From positions 1 to 40,513 of the forward strand of contig CADDYV010000031.1 in assembly GCA_902810695.1 (NCBI GenBank): a DNA stretch of 40,513 bases. Direction: 5' to 3'. Both the position numbers and the translations under genes were made by a program. Below the pieces are notes generated by a model. That model was given only the letters and a program-made list of their open reading frames with translations. It made no database searches and was not told the origin of the DNA. Below are positions 1 through 8,210 of the stretch, piece after piece (the first letter of the stretch is position 1; each line of letters starts with the position of its first letter). Origin of the DNA: Actinomycetota bacterium. GTDB lineage: Bacteria; Actinomycetota; Rubrobacteria; Rubrobacterales; Rubrobacteraceae.

Positions 1-56
1 GCCACCTTCGCGGCCAGGGATTCAAGCTCTCTCTCGTCCAGGTTCTCCCACTCCAT
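1..56 (-). CDS. Unknown protein, N-terminal 18 residues only
   Basis: An ATG at 56-54 opens a frame that runs off the left edge. The visible residues are acidic and begin MEWENLDERELESL. It starts 19 bases after the stop of the uracil-DNA glycosylase gene on the same strand, and a short AAAGG-type ribosome binding sequence sits just before the ATG. It is therefore probably the next gene of the same operon. Too little is visible to name a family, and no function is proposed. Confidence 0.5.
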   Translation of the reverse strand, partial: MEWENLDERELESLAAKV

Positions 57-75
57 CGCCTTTTGAGGAAGAAAA

Positions 76-708
76 CTACCAGAGGCCGGGTTGTATCGGC
101 TCGCGTTCTGCGGCAGGAGAGCCAGGGATGTTCAGGGTCTCATAGGTACTCGGGCGCTCGGCGGCGAGCAGCTCCGGCAGGCGGGAGAAGTCCGAGATCA
201 AAAGTCCCCTGTCAGCCGGGACGTAGAGCGCCCGCTGCAGAGAGAGTGTCGGAAAGACATACCGCCTATCGAGCGGCACGGCGCGGCCCCGGATGCGCGA
301 GAGAGGCTCCTTGCGTCCGGTCAGAACCCGGCTCGCCATCTCTCCCAGTGCCACCACGACCTTCGGGTCCACCGCAGCGAGCTGGCTCATAAGATATGGC
401 CTGCAACTGCTCACCTCCGAGGGCCTCGGAGAACGAGGCGGCGAGCCCGGAGGACGGCACTTGACCAGGATCGTCAGATAGACCCTCTCGCGGCTGAGAT
501 CCAGAGACCCGAGCAACCTGTCGAGCAGCATCCCGGACGCGCCCTGGAAAGGCTTCCCCGCCCGGTCCTCGTTGAAGCCTGGCGCCTCGCCCACGATAAA
601 AAGCTCGGCGTTCAACGGTCCCTCGCCGAAGACGACTTGCGTGCGCGAGTGGCACAGGCCGCACTTCGTGCAACCCAGGGCTTCCTTCTGAGCCTCCGCG
701 AAATCCAA
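76..708 (-). CDS. Uracil-DNA glycosylase, family 4/5-like, with altered C-terminal motif
   Basis: A 210-residue protein of the iron-sulfur uracil-DNA glycosylase superfamily, which removes uracil from DNA to start base excision repair. Cysteines at 13, 16, 84 and 102 fit the four ligands of the [4Fe-4S] cluster. Motif GEAPG is at 40-44, followed by NED (46-48), and VKCRPP lies around residue 84. The C-terminal active-site motif, normally TYHPA-like in family 4, reads TLSLQRALY here, so the expected His is missing. The start is TTG at 708, chosen because an AGGAG lies about 12 bases upstream. It follows the PspC gene by four bases, which implies one transcript. The fold assignment is firm. Catalytic activity is uncertain because of the missing His. 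Confidence 0.85.
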   Translation of the reverse strand: MDFAEAQKEALGCTKCGLCHSRTQVVFGEGPLNAELFIVGEAPGFNEDRAGKPFQGASGMLLDRLLGSLDLSRERVYLTILVKCRPPGSPPRSPRPSEVSSCRPYLMSQLAAVDPKVVVALGEMASRVLTGRKEPLSRIRGRAVPLDRRYVFPTLSLQRALYVPADRGLLISDFSRLPELLAAERPSTYETLNIPGSPAAEREPIQPGLW

Positions 709-712
709 GCCG

Positions 713-913
713 CTAGAACTCCTGGCTCTCCGGCAAGAGGTATCCGAGGATTATGTAGAGGATGGCGACCGGGATCAGGCTGAACCCAGGGATAAATATC
801 GCCAGAAGGGCCACCGCGAGCCGAACCGCCAGCGAGTTCCAGCCGTACGTGTGCGCGATGCCGCCGCACACCCCCAGTATCCACCGGTCTCTTGTCGCCC
901 GTCTTATGCCCAT
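713..913 (-). CDS. PspC-domain small membrane protein
   Basis: A 66-residue protein consisting almost entirely of one PspC domain: an N-terminal RDRWILGVCGG motif, then hydrophobic helices ending in a GYLLPE motif. PspC proteins are membrane-associated and linked to envelope-stress (phage-shock) responses. In actinobacteria they often occur as tiny stand-alone proteins like this one. The ATG at 913 has a GGGAG ribosome binding site. The gene lies 71 bases after the HD-domain gene and 4 bases before the glycosylase gene, so it probably shares their transcript. Its biochemical role is not shown by the sequence. Confidence 0.85.
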   Translation of the reverse strand: MGIRRATRDRWILGVCGGIAHTYGWNSLAVRLAVALLAIFIPGFSLIPVAILYIILGYLLPESQEF

Positions 914-984
914 GCTACGCTCCCAACGCTCCTCTGCCCCGGTCTCCCGGAGCCATCATTTTCTCTTTAACGTGGATAATATCT

Positions 985-1758
985 TTAAGCGTCTCCTTTG
1001 TGAAGCTCCTTAATAATTTTTGCTACGTAACCTCTGGCTTCCCCCTCGTCCACACCCTGAGCCGTGAGCAGTCGCAACCGGCTCGCCGCATACCCGGCGT
1101 CGGCGGCTTCGGAGAGAGGCGTGAGCTTTGCGAGGCGTTCGTAGTCCGGTTCGGGATAGGGACCGAGTTTGCGGCTTACGCGCAGGAAATCACCGCACAG
1201 ACGGCGGTGACGTTTGACGTGCTCGGGTTTGAGGCGGGGCCCCTGGGCGGCGAGGCGGTCGGCCCAGGAGAGCACGGCCAGCTCTTCTCCGAAAGGACCT
1301 GCGGCGCGGGCGACTCTCTCCGGCGGATAGTCCGAGAATTCGCTCTCCATAAAGCCTATCTTGAGATGTAGCGCGGTGAGGGTTACCGCAAGGTCTGTAA
1401 GGAGCGCGCAGGTGTTGAGGCGCAGGCAGATCCGGTGCACGAGCCGGGCGCCGAGAGAATCATGGGCGACGAAGAGCACCTTTCCCTCGACCTCACCGCG
1501 GGTTACGGGCTTGGCGACGTCGTGGAGCAGGGCGGCGAAGCGTAGCCCTGGGAGGCTGTTTCGCTCGACGCGGGCGCCGAGTTGCTTCTCGGAAAGCTCG
1601 CGCTCGACGCCCCGGATCACCTCCAGGACGTGATCGAAGGTGTCCAGGTGGTGATAAGGGCTCTGCTCCAGGTCTCTGGCGAGAGAGAACTCGGGGATCA
1701 AGCGCCGGACCTCACCCGCATCTACGGGAGGATCCAGCGCCCGGTGAATATTAGACAC
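985..1758 (-). CDS. HD-domain phosphohydrolase
   Basis: About 257 residues with a HD metal-dependent phosphohydrolase domain. A YHHLDTFDHVLEVI segment is followed by the HD doublet in LLHDVAKP and a later FVAHDSLGA segment. This spacing resembles the HD part of tRNA nucleotidyltransferases and poly(A) polymerases, but no nucleotidyltransferase domain is attached. The open frame extends much further upstream, but those residues are a shadow of the neighbouring small membrane gene. GTG at 1758, eight bases after that gene's stop, is the sensible start, although its ribosome binding site is weak. The substrate, probably a nucleotide or phosphoester, cannot be read from the sequence. Confidence 0.75.
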   Translation of the reverse strand: MSNIHRALDPPVDAGEVRRLIPEFSLARDLEQSPYHHLDTFDHVLEVIRGVERELSEKQLGARVERNSLPGLRFAALLHDVAKPVTRGEVEGKVLFVAHDSLGARLVHRICLRLNTCALLTDLAVTLTALHLKIGFMESEFSDYPPERVARAAGPFGEELAVLSWADRLAAQGPRLKPEHVKRHRRLCGDFLRVSRKLGPYPEPDYERLAKLTPLSEAADAGYAASRLRLLTAQGVDEGEARGYVAKIIKELHKGDA

Positions 1759-1766
1759 CAGTTTCT

Positions 1767-2117
1767 CTAGCGCCGCCTTCTGGCTTTCCTGCGGCTGGTG
1801 TTCGGATTGAACCGGCCTTTTAGTTCGCTCTCGGGGTCTTCTTCGGAACCGTTCTGGCTCTGAGCACCCCTGCTCTTTCCATCCTTCTTCCTCGCCGTGC
1901 CGGCCTGCCTCCTGCGCCGGTCGGAGAAGGCGAACATGACGGCGTAGAGGAAAAAGAAGAGGACCGCGTAACCGGCCAGTATGAAGATCTGCTGTCCGCC
2001 CTGGATCTTGAACGCGTGCGGCCAGATCTGCTGCGTCAGGTAGATCAGGGCGATCCAGATGAAGGTGAAGATCGCCGCCCGCTTGAAGGCGGTCTTCCAT
2101 TTGAGATCCTTAAACAC
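1767..2117 (-). CDS. Small two-helix membrane protein with basic tail
   Basis: A 116-residue protein I do not recognise. Two hydrophobic segments (about residues 13-29 and 44-64) are separated by a short polar stretch. They are followed by a long charged, basic C-terminal tail ending RRKARRRR. The GTG start overlaps the end of alr by eight bases, so translation is probably coupled to alanine racemase. The tail is presumably cytoplasmic. The gene sits between alr and the HD gene in one minus-strand operon. A role in the envelope is possible, but this rests on context only. Confidence 0.7.
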   Translation of the reverse strand: MFKDLKWKTAFKRAAIFTFIWIALIYLTQQIWPHAFKIQGGQQIFILAGYAVLFFFLYAVMFAFSDRRRRQAGTARKKDGKSRGAQSQNGSEEDPESELKGRFNPNTSRRKARRRR

Positions 2118-3225
2118 CTGTATAACTCCTCTCGACCCGCCGGGGGTTTATGCCGGTCGTTATCTCATAGTTTATAGTACCGGCCCACTTCCCGAGATCT
2201 TCGGCTCTGATTTTTTCTTTTCCCTGCTCCCCAAGCAGCACGACCTCATCCCCCACCTCGACCTCACCATCCACGCCGAAGACGCAGGCATCCATCGTAA
2301 CCCGTCCCAGAAGAGGACGTCTCCTGCCCCGGATCAGGGCCTGCGCCCTGCCCGAAAGAGCCCGCCGGTAACCCTCGGCGTACCCTACCGGAACCGTGGC
2401 CGTGAACATTGGCTCCCGCGCCCGGAAAGTGAGCCCGTAGGAGACGCCGTCTCCAGGCTCTAGACGGCGCACGCTCGCGACGTAGCTCTTGAGGGTCATT
2501 ACAGGGCGCAAACCTTCATCGCCCGGGTCTCCAGAATCCCCTGCCGGGTGCAGCCCGTAGAGCGCCACCCCGGGCCTCACGCAGTCGTAATGAGCGCGTG
2601 GATACCACAGCGTTGCGGCAGAGTTCGCCGCGTGCACCATAACGCCGCCGAACGGATGAGCGGCGAGGACTTTCTCGAAGCGTTGGATCTGCTGCCGCGT
2701 TGCCTCCGGGTCAACATCGGCGGAGGCGAAGTGCGTGTAGACGCCCGCAAGCTGCTCACCCAGTATTTTCCGCGCTTCGCTTACCTCGCCGGGTTCAACC
2801 CCCCAGCGGTTCATGCCGGTGTTCACCTTCAGGTGTGCCCGGAGCGAGCGGCGTGCGATGCGCTCTGCGCTCTCGACCGAGTGCGCCGTAACCGTGAGGC
2901 CGTACTCCTCGGCGATATCCAGCTTATCCGGCAGAAGGTCGGTAAAAACCAGGATCGGAGCCCCGATGCCGCCCCCGCGAAGCTCCGTCCCTTCCTCGGC
3001 GGTAACCACGGCCAGCCAGTCGGCTCCCGCTTCGAGAGCAGCGCGGGCAACAGGAAGCGCACCGTGCCCGTAGGCGTCGGCCTTTACCACAGCCATAAGA
3101 GAGGCGCCGCGTGCCCGGCGCCGGAGAGCGCGGACGTTGTGGCGCACGGCTCCGATATCCACCTCGGCCCAGGTCCGGCCCGGCGCGTGAACGTCTGAGA
3201 AGCTCGTACCCACCCTTTCGCCCAC
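2110..3225 (-). CDS. alr: Alanine racemase
   Basis: A 371-residue PLP enzyme that interconverts L- and D-alanine for peptidoglycan synthesis in the cytoplasm. The PLP-binding lysine lies in the signature AVVKADAYGHG (Lys48 by this start). The second catalytic base is the Tyr in the C-terminal VPVGYAEGYRR segment, and RPGVALYG is another family block. Length is normal for the family. The start is GTG at 3225, which has little ribosome binding sequence. An in-frame GTG four codons later is preceded directly by GAAAGG, so the first residues are uncertain. The small membrane gene overlaps its 3' end. Confidence 0.95.
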   Translation of the reverse strand: MGERVGTSFSDVHAPGRTWAEVDIGAVRHNVRALRRRARGASLMAVVKADAYGHGALPVARAALEAGADWLAVVTAEEGTELRGGGIGAPILVFTDLLPDKLDIAEEYGLTVTAHSVESAERIARRSLRAHLKVNTGMNRWGVEPGEVSEARKILGEQLAGVYTHFASADVDPEATRQQIQRFEKVLAAHPFGGVMVHAANSAATLWYPRAHYDCVRPGVALYGLHPAGDSGDPGDEGLRPVMTLKSYVASVRRLEPGDGVSYGLTFRAREPMFTATVPVGYAEGYRRALSGRAQALIRGRRRPLLGRVTMDACVFGVDGEVEVGDEVVLLGEQGKEKIRAEDLGKWAGTINYEITTGINPRRVERSYTGV

Positions 3226-3292
3226 TTATGAGCGGCGGGTCTTTAGAACACAAAGAAGGATATCCATAGAGGCTATGATACTGCGTAGCTCC

Positions 3293-4489
3293 CTAGCTAT
3301 GGTTACTCTGCTCATCTCTCCTTCCCGGTTCCACCGGGGCGATGCGGGCGTTCCGGGCGGCACCGAGACCGGAGAAGAACAGGGCCACGATCACGGCGAA
3401 CAGGAGCGCGAGCGGAGCGGTCCAGGAATGGGTGACGTCGTAGAGGTATCCGAACAGAACCGGCCCCGCCGCGGCGAGCAAGTATCCGAAGAACTGCGCC
3501 ATGCCGGAGAGGGCAGCTACGCTCTGGGTATCAGGAGCACGCAGCGTGAAGAAGGTGTAAGCCAGGCTGATAAAAGACCCTCCGCCGATCCCCATGAGCA
3601 AAACCCACACGACAGGGACGGTTGTACCGGCAAAGAGCAATCCCAGCGTGCCGATCCCGGAGAGCCCCACGGTAACCGCAACGAAGCCGCGCTGGCCCGG
3701 TCGGCGGGCCGCGAGAGCCGGGACCAGGAAGGTCGCCGGAAGCCCGACGAATTGAAACAGCGAAAGCATCCACCCGGCGGAGGCCGCACCTATCCCCTCG
3801 GAACGCAGTATCGCAGGCAGCCAGGTCACCATCACGTAGAACACCACCGACTGGAGCCCCATAAAGAGCGTTACCTGCCAGGCCAGCGGCGAGCGTAGCA
3901 GGCTGCGGATGCTCCGCGAGCGGCTGGTCCTCGCCGCTCCGGTACGTTTGCTCCGGGCCTGTGGCAGCCACACCAGCACGGCGATCACGACCAGTATGAT
4001 CCAGCAGCCGAGCGCACCCCGCCAGCCCAACTCTGCCTGGTGGGCGACCGGTACGCTAATCCCCGAGGAGAGTGCGCCCATGAAGCTCATCGTTGCGGAG
4101 TAGGCCCCCGTCATGACCCCGACGCTCCGGGCAAAGTCCTGTTTGATCAGGCTAGGCAAGAGCACGTTTATGACTGCTATGGCGACCCCCACGATCACAG
4201 TACCGAAGAACAGGGCCGCCAGCGTCGGGGCGGAGCGGAGCAGGAGCCCGGCTCCGAGGACGAGGAGTGCCGCAAGCAGGGATCTCTCAAGGCCGATCCT
4301 GCGGGCGATCCCCGGAGAGGCCAGCGAGAGAACCGAGAAAGCGAGGAGCGGCAGCGTGGTCAGCCACCCGGCAGTCCCGCTGGAGAGGCCGGTGGCCGCG
4401 CGGATCGAGCCGATAAGCGAGCCAACCCCCGTGATGGGAGCGCGCATGTTGGCTGCGATCAGCAAAATCCCGGCCACCAGTAGCAGCAA
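3293..4489 (-). CDS. MFS transporter, CynX/NimT-like
   Basis: A 398-residue integral membrane protein with about twelve hydrophobic helices. The N-terminal segment AANMRAPITGVGSLIG matches the CynX/NimT branch (cyanate or 2-nitroimidazole transport type) of the major facilitator superfamily. The substrate cannot be predicted. The start is unclear. TTG at 4489 is only one base from an AGGAGG, a GTG four codons on is 13 bases from it, and a second AGGAGG about 60 bases upstream has no canonical in-frame start behind it. It is divergent from the PD40 gene. The intervening region holds tandem 18-base repeats that could be operators. Confidence 0.85.
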   Translation of the reverse strand: MLLLVAGILLIAANMRAPITGVGSLIGSIRAATGLSSGTAGWLTTLPLLAFSVLSLASPGIARRIGLERSLLAALLVLGAGLLLRSAPTLAALFFGTVIVGVAIAVINVLLPSLIKQDFARSVGVMTGAYSATMSFMGALSSGISVPVAHQAELGWRGALGCWIILVVIAVLVWLPQARSKRTGAARTSRSRSIRSLLRSPLAWQVTLFMGLQSVVFYVMVTWLPAILRSEGIGAASAGWMLSLFQFVGLPATFLVPALAARRPGQRGFVAVTVGLSGIGTLGLLFAGTTVPVVWVLLMGIGGGSFISLAYTFFTLRAPDTQSVAALSGMAQFFGYLLAAAGPVLFGYLYDVTHSWTAPLALLFAVIVALFFSGLGAARNARIAPVEPGRRDEQSNHS

Positions 4490-4563
4490 GCCTCCTGCCC
4501 TGGCTGGCAGGTTCTCTCGCCCGGTAGGTTTGGGCCTCGCTACAGCAACCTCCTCTCAAAAAG

Positions 4564-4604
4564 ACTGGCCACCCGACTAATTAAAAACTAGCCATCCGGC
4601 TGAT
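4564..4604. repeat. Tandem imperfect 18-base repeats in a divergent promoter region
   Basis: ACTGGCCACCCGACTAAT (4564-4581) is repeated as ACTAGCCATCCGGCTGAT (4587-4604), with 4 mismatches in 18 and starts 23 bases apart. The repeats lie between the divergent MFS and PD40 genes. Two-turn spacing in such a place suggests a regulator binding site, but no regulator gene is adjacent. Confidence 0.4.
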
Positions 4605-4687
4605 GCGCAACCCGAGGAATAAAAACTATCTTGCTTGGTAGCGAGGCAGCAACTCTTCTTGCCCACCATGGATAGGAGCTGGTAGCT

Positions 4688-5977
4688 TTGAGACGGACGA
4701 TACTCTTTCCAACGATCCTGGTAGCTACGCTCTTCGCTGTGAGCTGGGGTGTACTCTTTCTATCGGCCAAGCCCGCGAGAGCGGCGTTTCCCGGCCACAA
4801 CGGCAAGATAGTCTTCGTCGGTGCCACTAGTGGCTACCCATACAGCGGGATCTACACCGTAAACCCTGATGGCTCAGATCTGAGCCACCTCACCCATGAT
4901 GGCTACGATGACAACCCTGTTTGGTCCCCCGACGGAACCAGGATAGCGTTTGAAAGAGCCCATGCAGACAGTTCTCGTGTTGACATTTACGTGATGAACG
5001 CTGACGGCTCCGACAAGACGAACCTAACCCCCGGTCCTATGAACACCGCGCAACCGTCCTGGTCCCCGTCCTGGTCCCCGGATGGCAAGAAAATAGCCTT
5101 CGTTAGCCATACGGGAGGCGCGTCTCCTCATGGGAACAACGACATCTACGTCATGAACGCCGATGGTTCCAACAAGACCGACATCACCAACACCCCCAAG
5201 GTCAACGAAAACGATCCCGCCTGGTCTCCAGACGGTTCTAAGATAGCCTACTGGGTGCCTTTAAGCCAGGAGTTTGAGCAGATTTACACGGTCAACCCCG
5301 ACGGCTCCGACAGGACGAACCTCACCCACGGGCTAGAGGGCTTAAATCCAAGCTGGTCTCCGAATGGCAAAGAGATAGTCTTCCAAAGCAACCGTCACGA
5401 GGCCATCGCCGGTGATCCGGACTACGACATCTACGTGATGAAGGCTGATGGCTCAAACGTAAGGGCTCTGACTCACGACCAGAACAATTTGGGCTACGGT
5501 AACGATATCTCACCCGCCTTCTCCCCCAATGGCAAGAAGATCGTCTACACCAATAACCCCCCAAATATCAATCACGAGTACATGTACATGATGAACGCCG
5601 ATGGCTCCGGGAAAACCAGGCTGCTCATCCAGAACGAGCCCTACCTGGACGTTTATTCTCCTGACTGGCAACCCAACTCACCTCCTACCATAATTCCCAG
5701 GCGGCCCTCTCCAGGCTCTACCACCACTGACCGTACTCCCCCCATAGTCGCCAGGGTCTCAGATCTTCAGAGCAACCTCTCCAAGTCCGACCTGACGTTG
5801 CGTATAGACGGACAGGTAGTAGGCAGAAGGCATTACTCCTATGAGCAGTCCACCGACCGGTTGAGGTATGTGCCTTCGGCCAATCTCTCCTTGGGCACCC
5901 ACGAGGTGAGAGTGGTTGCCGTAGACGGAGGGGGCCTGGCTACGCGCCAGAGCTGGAGTTTCAAGATAGTTCGCTAA
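4688..5977 (+). CDS. Secreted PD40/TolB-like beta-propeller protein with C-terminal Ig-like domain
   Basis: A 429-residue protein. Residues 1-33 form a signal peptide: two Arg, a hydrophobic core, then an ARA-A cleavage-like site. Six PD40 (WD40-like) repeats follow, each with an NPDGS or NADGS turn and a WSPDG or FSPNG motif, giving a six-bladed propeller as in TolB. After a Pro/Ser/Thr-rich linker (about residues 335-355), the last 80 residues look like a bacterial Ig-like beta domain starting TPPIVARVSD. TTG at 4688 is chosen because an AGGAG lies nine bases upstream. It is a single gene, divergent from the transporter. It is likely an extracellular or wall-associated protein, and its ligand is unknown. 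Third-position GC looks lower than in its neighbours, so it may be a transferred gene. Confidence 0.85.
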   Translation: MRRTILFPTILVATLFAVSWGVLFLSAKPARAAFPGHNGKIVFVGATSGYPYSGIYTVNPDGSDLSHLTHDGYDDNPVWSPDGTRIAFERAHADSSRVDIYVMNADGSDKTNLTPGPMNTAQPSWSPSWSPDGKKIAFVSHTGGASPHGNNDIYVMNADGSNKTDITNTPKVNENDPAWSPDGSKIAYWVPLSQEFEQIYTVNPDGSDRTNLTHGLEGLNPSWSPNGKEIVFQSNRHEAIAGDPDYDIYVMKADGSNVRALTHDQNNLGYGNDISPAFSPNGKKIVYTNNPPNINHEYMYMMNADGSGKTRLLIQNEPYLDVYSPDWQPNSPPTIIPRRPSPGSTTTDRTPPIVARVSDLQSNLSKSDLTLRIDGQVVGRRHYSYEQSTDRLRYVPSANLSLGTHEVRVVAVDGGGLATRQSWSFKIVR

Positions 5978-6042
5978 AGCAAGCCGCCGTTAAGGCTTCC
6001 TTGGGCAAGTACGGCTACAGCAAAGACCTTCCCACCTGGGGT

Positions 6043-6059
6043 GAGGCGACACCCGCCTC
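6043..6059 (+). terminator. Possible hairpin terminator after the PD40 gene
   Basis: GAGGCG and CGCCTC form a 6-bp stem around ACACC, 65 bases after the PD40 stop. No T-run follows. The rest of 5978-6183, between the two convergent genes, shows nothing recognisable. Confidence 0.3.
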
Positions 6060-6183
6060 GTGATGAATACCAGGAAGCTGTTTTGTGCAAGACTTTGGTG
6101 CCGGGAGGAAGAGCGGCAGGGATCCTGGTATCGAGTTGCTGGTGCTCAAGAGCATAAAGCGCGAACTCCCTCGAAAAAGGCTG

Positions 6184-6666
6184 TTAGCTCCCGCTTCTCA
6201 AGTGTAAGTGGCGAACCAGGATATCCATGCGGGTTATGACGCCGCGCAGTTCCCTCTCCATAGCGACAGGGAGAAGCTTTATCCTCCGCCCGGCCATGAT
6301 GGTTGCGGCCTCGGAGAGGCTGGCGTCGGGAGAGACCGTAACCGGGTGATGAGTCATCACCTCGCCGACGGCGACGCCTGCGCTCTTCATGGCCTCCCGC
6401 CGGTACTCTTCCCAGCTTCCCAGGGGGATCATGCCGCCCAGGATGTCGAGGAATCCGGGAGATTTGATCTCCGCGTCCTGAAAGATTAGGTCTCCTTCGG
6501 TAACGATCCCGACCAGCTCTCCGTCATCAACGACCGGAGCCCCGGAGATACGAGACTCCGCAAACAGCCTTATCGTCTCTTCGATGGTCGCATCCGAGCT
6601 TACGGTGGGCCAGTCGGTATGCATGATGTCCGACACCTTCATCTCCCTGATGTCCCGCTGCTCCAT
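6184..6666 (-). CDS. CBS-domain pair protein
   Basis: A 160-residue protein made of two CBS domains: VSDIMHTDWPTVSSDATIEE opens the first and VGEVMTHHPVTVSPDASLSE the second. Each ends in a GIVTEGDLI or GVITRMDIL motif. CBS pairs bind adenine nucleotides and act as energy sensors, here without any attached catalytic domain. The start is ATG at 6666, placed after a strong AAGGAGGAG site. The frame extends upstream, but that part overlaps the coding sequence of the NAD(P)HX repair gene and is a shadow. It is the third gene of the acpS-nnr-CBS minus-strand cluster, 34 bases after the repair gene. Ligand and partner are not evident. Confidence 0.9.
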   Translation of the reverse strand: MEQRDIREMKVSDIMHTDWPTVSSDATIEETIRLFAESRISGAPVVDDGELVGIVTEGDLIFQDAEIKSPGFLDILGGMIPLGSWEEYRREAMKSAGVAVGEVMTHHPVTVSPDASLSEAATIMAGRRIKLLPVAMERELRGVITRMDILVRHLHLRSGS

Positions 6667-6700
6667 ACCCGCTCCTCCTTCGCTGTGGATCAGCCGCAGC

Positions 6701-8206
6701 CTACAGAATCTCTTTGATAGCTTGCGGCACGTGCACGAGCAGGTCCGTGGCAATGAGGCTCTCGCCGGGCCAGCCGGTCTCTTCGAGCCACAGCTCCGCC
6801 GCCCGGCCGTGCGCCCAGGCCCCGGTCCGCGCCGCATCGAAGACGCTCATCCCGCGCGAGAGCAGCGCGCCTATGATGCCGGAGAGCACATCCCCCGTAC
6901 CCGCGGTGGCGAGCGCGACGTTCCCGGTCGAGTTCACCGCCGCCCGCTCTCTCTGGGCGACGATCGTGTCGTTGCCTTTCAGCAGGACGCAACAGCCATA
7001 GTCCTCCGAGGCCCTTCGCGCGTGATGGAGTCTCCGGGCGGATATTTCCTTCGTCCCCACACCCGTAAGCCGCCCCAGCTCCCCCGCGTGCGGCGTGATG
7101 AGGGTCGGCGCTTCCCGCTGCACCAGAGCCTTCGAGTCGGCGAGGTTCGTGATCGCATCCGCATCCAGCAGCACTGGCACCTCCACCCCGGCGAGTATCC
7201 CTTCCAGGAGCCGGCGGCTTCCATCTCCGGTTCCCAGGGCCGGTCCGACCACCAGCGCCGACGCCCTCCCGGCACGTTCGAGAACGGAATCGAGCGCATC
7301 CTCCGAGAGGTGCCTCTCCTCGTTCTCAGCCGCGCCGGAGACGATGGTCTCTGTTAGCTGGAGATCCACCGCTTCGGCGGCGCTCTCAGCGGTTACGAGG
7401 AAGACGATGCCGCAACCGGCCCTCTGAGCGCCGCTGACGCTCATCACCGCAGCTCCGGTCATCTGGCCGGAGCCCGCGACGACGAGCAGGGTTCCGGCAG
7501 AATACTTGTGCGCCGGGTCTCTGGTTCTCGGAACCAGGCCGTGCAGGGCCTCAGCATCGGTCCACTCCAGCGAGGGCTCCACGTCTACCTCTGGAGGGAT
7601 GCCGATGTCCACCGCAACGACCTCCCCCGCGTGCTCACGACCGGGGGAGATCACACACCCCACCTTCGCCGCGTGAGCGCAGGCGGTGAGATCCGCCCTC
7701 ATGGCCTCTCCCTGAACCTCGCCCGTCGAGCCGTCAACCCCGGAGGGTACGTCCACGGAGAGAACCCGCGCGGACGAACCGTTTATCTTCTCGATCAAGG
7801 CGGCGACATCCTCGCGCACCTGGCCGCTAAAGCCTGTTCCGAGCAGAGCATCTACTATGAGATCCACGCGCCCAAGCTCTGCGTCGAACGCTTCCCTGCC
7901 GATGAACTCCACGTCCAGGTTCCGCAGAATCTCCAGGTTTGCCTTCGGGTCCCCGCGATACTCGCCCCTGGTCGGAAAGACCACGACTTCAACTCCGGCG
8001 CGGTGCAACTCACGGGCGACGACGAATCCATCCCCGCCGTTGTTACCACCCCCCGCGACGACGAGCGCCCGTTCCGGCGCGAAGCGTTCCAGGGCTATCC
8101 GGGCCATCGCGGCCCCCGCCCGCTCCATCAGGATGCCACCTGCGATTCCCAGGTTCTGCGCGCCTTCGTCGGCGCGGGACATCTCAGCGGCAGTGTAGAG
8201 CTTCAT
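6701..8206 (-). CDS. nnr: Bifunctional NAD(P)H-hydrate epimerase / ADP-dependent dehydratase
   Basis: A 501-residue fusion that repairs hydrated NAD(P)H. The N-terminal YjeF_N part (about 1-210) epimerises S- and R-forms and shows the GGGNNGGDG nucleotide-binding loop. The C-terminal ribokinase-like part (about 230-495) dehydrates the S-form using ADP and shows LITPHAGELGRLTG and the NVALATAGTGDVLSG catalytic block. ATG at 8206 is chosen over the upstream frame because it begins the conserved MKLYTAAEM start of the family and follows an AAGGGG site. It begins five bases after the acpS stop codon, and the two neighbour each other in many actinobacteria. Confidence 0.95.
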   Translation of the reverse strand: MKLYTAAEMSRADEGAQNLGIAGGILMERAGAAMARIALERFAPERALVVAGGGNNGGDGFVVARELHRAGVEVVVFPTRGEYRGDPKANLEILRNLDVEFIGREAFDAELGRVDLIVDALLGTGFSGQVREDVAALIEKINGSSARVLSVDVPSGVDGSTGEVQGEAMRADLTACAHAAKVGCVISPGREHAGEVVAVDIGIPPEVDVEPSLEWTDAEALHGLVPRTRDPAHKYSAGTLLVVAGSGQMTGAAVMSVSGAQRAGCGIVFLVTAESAAEAVDLQLTETIVSGAAENEERHLSEDALDSVLERAGRASALVVGPALGTGDGSRRLLEGILAGVEVPVLLDADAITNLADSKALVQREAPTLITPHAGELGRLTGVGTKEISARRLHHARRASEDYGCCVLLKGNDTIVAQRERAAVNSTGNVALATAGTGDVLSGIIGALLSRGMSVFDAARTGAWAHGRAAELWLEETGWPGESLIATDLLVHVPQAIKEIL

Positions 8207-8210
8207 CTGC

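Noticed and set aside
1759-2100. Extension of the HD gene to 371 residues
   Set aside because: The extra part is an out-of-frame shadow of the small membrane protein gene.
4850-5660. Repeated DNA in the PD40 gene considered as a CRISPR or tandem repeat array
   Set aside because: The repeats are at protein level (propeller blades), with diverged DNA and an intact reading frame.
5978-6183. Possible gene remnant between convergent genes
   Set aside because: A frame of about 65 codons follows the PD40 stop, but it has no start and no recognisable family.
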